Below are positions 58,471-64,000 of a DNA stretch of 64,000 nucleotides, in pieces. The position numbers were made by a program, and so were the translations under genes. The notes beneath the pieces were generated by a model that was given only the letters and a program-made list of their open reading frames with translations, ran no database searches and was not told the origin of the DNA. Positions within the stretch are counted from its first letter, which is position 1; each line of letters opens with the position of its first letter. Where the stretch lies: positions 62,001-126,000 of the forward strand of contig JAFJTR010000005.1 in NCBI GenBank assembly GCA_022559985.1. Reading direction: 5' to 3'. This stretch comes from Parastagonospora avenae f. sp. tritici 18332-5 (taxonomy: Eukaryota; Ascomycota; Dothideomycetes; Pleosporales; Phaeosphaeriaceae).

Positions 58471-59010
58471 ATGTCGAACTACGCGCGTCCGCTCCCGTCA
58501 CATCTCCGTAACCAGTCGCTGGGCGGGTCACAGCAACATTCGCCAGTCTTACTTGCCCGCATCGCAGAGAAGAAGGCCGAACTCGCGAACCTCAAAGACT
58601 TGGAGGCACTCAGCGGAGGGCTGGCAGACCAGATGCAAATGCTCGCTGATAAGCTCTCGACACTTTCAGACGGCACGGAAGGTACGCAATTTCGTCCCAG
58701 ATGTTCATCCCAGGACTACTCTGCTGTTCATGTACACTGACGTGTCTTTCTTTTAGCGGTCGCAGCAGTCCTATCAAATTGGCACAATGTCCTCCGCGCT
58801 ATCAACATGGCGTCCAGTAAGTCTTGGATTATTTCGAATTTTCAAGTCATCTGACCATGCAAAGCAAAACTACCAAGGCCAAAAGAAGACGAAGACGCAG
58901 ATGCGAGGCCGGAGGCAGACCCACCGCTACCCCAGACTCTTGTCCGCATTCCCACGCAGCACGCTCCTGCAGTGATTGAGCAGGCTAATGCAGGTGCTGC
59001 ACCGGAATGA
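58471..59010 (+). CDS. DAD2: DASH/Dam1 complex subunit Dad2
   Basis: Outer-kinetochore microtubule-coupling subunit. Three exons (58471-58681, 58757-58816, 58865-59010) give 138 residues. The core LLARIAEKKAELANLKDLEA, then LADQMQMLADKLSTLSDGTE, continues across the first intron into AVAAVLSNWHNVLRAINMAS, a near-exact Dad2 pattern. The tail is acidic and Pro-rich and ends with LPQTLVRIPTQHAP. Small exons with matching phases support the model. It is divergent from shugoshin. Confidence 0.93.
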
Positions 59011-59636
59011 GTGGTCGTGGGATGTGAAATATATGCCGCAAAACTTTGTGTCGCTGTAGTATTGGGTGGAAAATGTACTCAGCGATTGGTCGCGTATGCT
59101 CACTCACTATCCGATTCGCGGAAAGATGATTCGACCAAAAGGGATAATCATGTACTAGCATCAGCAAACAAGACATGCAGATCAGCCCAACCGGTGGGGA
59201 CGCAGCAGTGGGTGGAAGTTCCTTCTGCAAGCGGCATACATGTGCCGGCGTCAGGTTAGAAGGGAAATCACACTTCCAAATGAGAAGATGGGGTTGCCGT
59301 TGTAGAATGCTTGTAGAGTAGATAGCAATGCTATGCTACGTTGATGAAGCTACAATTGGCATATGCGATATTTCGTCGGTGAACGATCCAACTCTAGTGA
59401 AATGCCCGATGACAGAAGGTCGTGTTGCGTCTAGGTAATGCGACTCTTCGTAGCATACGGTCAATCGCACAATCCGCTATGCTAGCAAACATAATCTAGT
59501 CTCGTACTGAAAGAGACTCCTAAAACTCCCCGCTGAAACTGACCAGGCATACCAAAAGTTTTGCATTCGTTAAATTCGTGGAAGCAATACGAGAGTATGG
59601 CTTCGTGATAGGCCCCACGTTTAGTGCACCCAGCAT
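59011..59636. other. Convergent spacer
   Basis: 626 bases between DAD2 and YPI1 stop codons; no gene recognised. Confidence 0.4.
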
Positions 59637-60198
59637 CTATTTCTTGACCTTGGGCATCTTCTCGTAGGCATTGGGGCTCGGCTTTCGTCGTTGACGGCGC
59701 TTCTGTGGCTTGCCCGAGCCTTCGCCTTGATCGTGGCCGTGTTCACAGTCTCCATGGTCATGCTTGTGCGCACGTCCTCGGTGACCTCCAGCCCCACCGC
59801 TAGGCCTGGCTGTACTGTTGTCGACCTCGGAGTCTGAACTTGAATCAGAGGAAGAAGAGCCTGAAGATTCGTCGTCCGAAGATTCGTCAGCGGCGCGGGG
59901 CTTGTGGTAGATACAGCAAACTATAAGCAATGTCAGTGGAGGCTACAGTAGAACGTGATAAGCGCTCGTTACCTTTGGAAGACTTCTTGCCCATGCCCTC
60001 GTTATCGACAACGTCCTCTGCCCACTGGATGCGTCTCCGCTCAGTCGGTTCTGCACGTAGACGGAGCACTCCCGAAGGTGCTGACAATCGCAAGACGGGC
60101 TGAGGCCGAACCTCCAGGGTCCTGCTGCCGCCTTGCGACGTAGGCGTCGCTGTGCGAGTCGTTGCGCCTTGCGAAGACATAGGGGTTGAGTGTGACAT
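59637..60198 (-). CDS. YPI1: Type 1 phosphatase regulator Ypi1
   Basis: Nuclear regulator of protein phosphatase 1 (Glc7), homologue of human inhibitor-3 (PPP1R11). Two exons (59973-60198, 59637-59920) give 169 residues. The PP1-binding RVXF-type core is RRIQWAEDVVDNEGMGKKSS, followed across the intron by KVCCIYHK. An Asp/Ser-rich patch follows, then a His/Cys-rich cluster (HKHDHGDCEHGHDQGEG) that may bind metal, and a basic C-terminus ending in KMPKVKK. The phase closes. A TG dinucleotide tract lies directly upstream of the start. Confidence 0.93.
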
Positions 60199-60200
60199 AG

Positions 60201-60216
60201 TGTGTGTGTGTGTGTG
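60201..60216. repeat. TG microsatellite next to the YPI1 start
   Basis: Eight TG units at 60201-60216, two bases upstream of the YPI1 start codon (read as CA on the coding strand). It lies in the 5' leader and could vary in length between strains. Confidence 0.85.
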
Positions 60217-61244
60217 AGATATTCAGAGTGTGGGAGTATCGAATCGGACCCTTCAAGTACTTGCGCAACAGAGTGTGGGGCGATTTATGCGCAGGGACCA
60301 GAAGGATGAATGAATCGTATGAGCCGCTCAGGCAGGTTGATTATCGCACGGTTTCGTTGCACATGTAGTCTTGTGGAGTTAAAGGGAGGGCAAGCACTAG
60401 ATTTGTTCAGGGCAATGGTCGCGTGTATGTAGGTATCTGTGGTTGCTGATGATTTGTCGACGAGAAGAAGGGGACCCGTGCGTCATAGCGATCGCGCCTT
60501 CCTCGGCTCGACTTCCCCAATCTCGAAAACACCAACCAGCATACGCCACGCTATACCCCACGATCGCCTGTGTCACTTAGGATCTGTCACTTTGAATATG
60601 CATGATAGCACGCACTACTGTCTCTGGCTGCGTATATACGGAAGGAGCGGCTGTCCATTCTACAGCCGCACTTCAGCTCATCGACACACTACATGGCCAA
60701 CGATATCTCCAGGCCCAGCTCTCCCATGCACGACTGTTAGCAAAATACTAATTCGGAACATATATCGTGACAGCTTGTAGATGTACCCGCCGTACCAGAG
60801 TACGAGGATACTCGAGACTTGAAGCGACATGTATTCGTCGACACCTACCAACGGCTTCCCTATATCACACAACACTCGAGCCTCGACAGTCTGTATAGCT
60901 CTAGCCAGTACAGTCGCCGAACGGTGACTGTTCTCCATGCGACCAGATCTGTTTGTAAGAAAACGGTCAAAAATTGAATGTGTGCACGCTATCTGTATCT
61001 GATAGCTCAGTACCGATATCGCGAACCATAGAACGCCCTCCAGCGCGATCCAAACTCCAGGATTCAAGTCCTTATTGAGAACCACGTTTGTTTTCTGACA
61101 ATTTAGCTGAATTTTCGAACGCGACTCTACTTATTGTTATCAGTTTCTTATCCCGATAGATTCTACAGAACATCTGCTGTACTGATCGCACTATCAAGAC
61201 ACAAATACCCTTCAGTGCAACTACATCTCACAAAGCCAGAAACA
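60217..61244. other. Divergent intergenic, no gene recognised
   Basis: About 1.0 kb between YPI1 and the 2EXR-like gene. A minus-strand frame at 60678-61085 was considered and rejected for want of an ATG or conserved features. Confidence 0.35.
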
Positions 61245-62033
61245 ATGGCGAGCACCTCACGTCTTCCTTCCTTCTTGAACTTGCCTCACAAGGTCCGAGA
61301 AATGATCTACAAAGAAGCTTTTCCGTCACGGACGATCACAAATGGTTATCGATTAGGGCGTACTGTTGACTACCCTAAATTTGCACTCACTGCATACAAG
61401 TGGAAGATCAATGCAGACAGGACCAGTAGTGATCTAGTTCACAAACACTTTCCTCAGTGGGTCGCTCCAAATCGTCAATTCCTCACCGAGGCAATACATG
61501 CGTTTGTGTAAGAAACCAAATCCTGGTTTCTTACAACTTTCTGCCGAAGATGCTGAAGCACTGTCGGCGTTCAGAGATCTCCGCAAAGGTAGCTTGCCTC
61601 CAGATCTAGTGCTCGAGTGGAGATACGATGTGCATGCACATTCCCCTTCCAACGTCCCAAGATTCATGTCAACAGTGTTGCAGGATTGGCAAGGCAGCTT
61701 TGGAAGGGTCACTATCACCACCACAATCTCGGACAACCGTGACCGACCGATGCTCCCGGTACGGAAGCAGGGCAAGCACAACGATGAAGTCCGCAACACC
61801 CAGTCCAGGGCACTTCCATCATCGGTATCAGAAACCGACTGCGTCGGGACGCAGAACAGTGCGCATGGCGACTTGTACGCAGCACTAAGTGTGGGACGCA
61901 GAAGGTGCAGCTTAGCGAGGAAAAGCAGATTGCGGATAGAATGTACATTCAAACAGTAGAGGTAGTCGATTTGGAAACGAGGGGAGCAACTCCTCTTGCA
62001 GTGCTTGACCAAGGACTGCAAGACAACAGCTAG
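61245..62033 (+). CDS. 2EXR/F-box-like fungal protein
   Basis: Three exons (61245-61507, 61575-61758, 61809-62033) give 223 residues. The N-terminus FLNLPHKVREMIYKEAF is the usual opening of the large fungal 2EXR/F-box-like group. Then comes PNRQFLTEAIHAFV, also typical. Exon 2 gives LPPDLVLEWRYDVHAHSP and WQGSFGRVTITTTI. Exon 3 gives RRDAEQCAWRLVRSTKCGTQ and VQLSEEKQIADRMY. The three parts lie in three different frames. The introns drawn here (66 and 50 nt, both GT-AG) join them without breaking the frame. The first could instead be a frameshift scar, since it contains a 9-bp hairpin at 61510-61532. Function is unknown for most of the family. Confidence 0.55.
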
Positions 62034-63834
62034 GCCTGGTGTTGCCCTGGTCTACGAGACGAGTGGTAAGTTGTGTCCGCTTTCCGCTTCGTGCACGGAG
62101 TCATGTCGCACAAGGTTTGCCATTCAGTACATAGAAAAACAAGTCAACATTACATCATGCACAGCTTTTTGACTCGACTCTCATATCTTATCAAACCCCA
62201 ACTTTTGGTGGTCTAGACGGCTAATTTGCGCTTTTGATGAAGGGAGCAACCAGGTCATCCTGGGCAGGACCCGGAGGCGAGATTTTGTGATCCATCCGGG
62301 GCGCCGAGGACGTGTGCATGAACAAGGCCGCCTTATCGCCGTAGCTCGCTTCGAAGCAGAAGATAGTGCAACGCGCTCCACGTCGACGGTGCTACATAAG
62401 ACCACGCCCAGGTACCACGACAGAGACCGGGTGATCGGGCGCCCTCAGCGATGGAGGCATCTAGCGCCAGGGGAAAGGGGAAAGCTTACATCAGTCGCTT
62501 TTCGCAGCAGGCATAATTTCTCTAGATGAAGGCGCCTTATCCAAGACGGACGAAGCTAATATAAGAAAGCGCTGGCGTGATAAGACGCCGCTTGGCCTAC
62601 CGTCCCGCGGTGCTCGCTGCAGTGCGTTCGGGGATCTCTGAAAGAAGCGCAAGGCTCCGCTTCATGACGTGCACAAATCAACAGCGAGGCTGCGGCCTGT
62701 GGGTACGGGAAATGAAGACAGCGGGCCGCAGCATCTCGACCAAAGCAAGCCCACTCTGCTAGAAAAGGAGAGGGAGAGCCTCTGCACGGTAGGATGGCCT
62801 GAAGGCTCAAAGCCGGACGAACCGCTCCGGTCAACAGAGGCTGAACAGCGAAGGGTAGCACAGGAAGTACAGATGCGCTGGTGTCGCAAAGAGAATTCTT
62901 CCAGAAAAGACTCAGGGGCCTGAGGCGCTTCAACATTCTCGTGGGGTCTGGACGAGCACAACAGCGAACCCTGTCGACATTCAGGAACAAGCCAATCATA
63001 ACAGGGCATCCGGCGGTACCTGCATTAAGCATCCCCATCTGGACATAGTGCCCCCAGATGGGGTGCGATCAGCGTGCGTCTCGAAATAAACGGCCAAGTT
63101 GCATGGAGCCGCCTATAGCCTCCTGAGCGTGAAGCGCGATCTGCTGTGATCGCCAGCGGCATGTACCACTGATAGCGATACGAGGCAGCTTCACGAGCGC
63201 GCACAAAGGCTGTCCAGCGCAGAATCGCGGTGCGCCAGGTCGGAAAGTGGCCCGGAATGTAAAAGAGCGCAATTACACAACATCAAACAATGTGGCTGCG
63301 CCTAAGCTGCGAACCCTGGACGCACTCACTTCCCGGCGTCGCAGGCTTGACCCATGCACTGGCGGCGCGTGCAGCCAATCAGCACGCCTGTCAGCCATTT
63401 CCAGACACCAAGCTCCTTCGAAGCCTCATCTACTCCTCGAGGTCGTGCCCGGTCGTTTCTTCCTTCTTCAACTCACTCGCCCGTGAGCGCCGCTCCTTCA
63501 CTAACGTTCACCTCGTCGTCAACACGACTTCCGCCGTCCGCACCTTACCCCAGTCACTCTTTTTTGGGCCTGCATTGTGTTTGTTGTTGGTAATCTTTGG
63601 CTGCTGCCGTCCCGCTCGTTGACACCCCGTACTCGACTCTTGCATATACACCGTCTCTCGGGCTCTTTACGACCGCAATAACGACCTTACGCTGTAATTA
63701 TCGATAGTATTACTGCACATCCAGCATCACTACACCGCACCCTCACCGCACACGACCCCTGGAGCTCACCTTCCACCCGCACCCCGTCGTACCTGCCGCA
63801 TTTGGGCATCGGATGAGACACACTTGCCTGAGCC
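62034..63834. other. Gene-poor stretch with a hairpin
   Basis: 1.8 kb with no supported gene. A 10-bp inverted repeat (CCCCATCTGG at 63033-63042, its complement at 63054-63063) flanks an 11-base loop. The right third is C/T-rich and is probably the promoter and leader of the gene at 63835. Confidence 0.4.
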
Positions 63835-64000
63835 ATGCATAGTCACCACCAGCACGCTCACATGCACCAATTGAGGCGCGACGCACAAATGGCGGCCAGC
63901 ACTTCTGCCACGCACACACTGGTCGACCGCGCCAGCCGCGTCCTCGTTGCGCGCACCACGTGCACCAACGACAGCGATCCCGGCTGCACCAAGCCCACAC
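63835..64000 (+). CDS. Start of a gene running off the window
   Basis: An ATG at 63835 opens a frame that stays open to the window end (55 codons). The protein begins with a His-rich stretch (MHSHHQHAHMHQLRRDAQ), then an Ala/Thr/Arg-rich part with cysteines in ARTTCTNDSDPGC. The long pyrimidine-rich leader upstream supports a real start. Ser/Thr-rich His-led N-termini occur in fungal wall and secreted proteins, but nothing here fixes a family. Partial. Confidence 0.35.
   Translation, partial: MHSHHQHAHMHQLRRDAQMAASTSATHTLVDRASRVLVARTTCTNDSDPGCTKPT

Noticed and set aside
60678..61085. 135-codon minus-strand frame with hydrophobic segments
   Set aside because: It begins only at a GTG and shows no family features; the flanks have no matching splice sites.
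1..64000. tRNA, rRNA or CRISPR content
   Set aside because: Scanning for TTCGA-type T-loops with pairing stems and for spaced repeats gave no convincing case.

Overview
This window is nuclear DNA from a filamentous ascomycete, most likely a Dothideomycete-type member of Pezizomycotina. The evidence is dense single-copy housekeeping genes on both strands, short GT-AG introns (about 48-96 nt, with one of 226 nt), a respiratory complex I subunit, HET-domain incompatibility genes, and a secreted acid-protease and pectinase repertoire. No rRNA, tRNA, CRISPR or intact transposon was recognised. Exon coordinates were worked out by hand. Every intact multi-exon model was checked for reading-frame closure.

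Layout. Positions 0.5-13 kb hold a complex I 21-kDa-type subunit, a RING/coiled-coil protein resembling the HEI10/Zip3 group, cytosolic methionyl-tRNA synthetase, LTO1, the Cdc10-type septin, mitochondrial ribosomal protein L32 and the golgin RUD3. Positions 13-24 kb hold a PHD plus forkhead protein, a SCY1-like pseudokinase, mitochondrial Met-tRNA formyltransferase and CCZ1. Positions 25-35 kb are richer in accessory genes: a secreted pectin lyase, a GPI-type aspartic protease, a small basic protein, a stress-type short-chain dehydrogenase, an unknown protein and COA1. Positions 36-46 kb hold CIA1, a JmjC/zinc-finger gene with a broken C-terminal part, COQ2 and a secreted choice-of-anchor B protein. 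Positions 47-53.5 kb hold a small unknown gene, two decayed tandem HET genes and a secreted glutamic peptidase. Positions 55.7-64 kb hold shugoshin and DAD2 head to head, YPI1, a 2EXR/F-box-like gene, a gene-poor stretch and the start of a gene that runs off the end.

Shared themes. Several genes serve mitochondria (complex I subunit, MRPL32, FMT1, COA1, COQ2). Two serve cytosolic iron-sulfur delivery (LTO1, CIA1). Three act in Golgi or vacuole traffic (RUD3, SCY1-like, CCZ1). Several act at chromosomes or in mitosis and meiosis (septin, HEI10-like, shugoshin, DAD2, YPI1).

Main observations. (1) The second HET gene is split by an almost perfect 95-bp inverted repeat around a flipped 190-bp piece of its own coding sequence. 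(2) The JmjC gene continues in one frame past three in-frame stop codons into an AT-hook tail. (3) The first HET gene carries a frameshift and two TAG codons. (4) One protein combines a PHD finger, an intron-split four-cysteine knuckle and a forkhead-like domain. I saw no clear sign of a wholly new multi-gene system.
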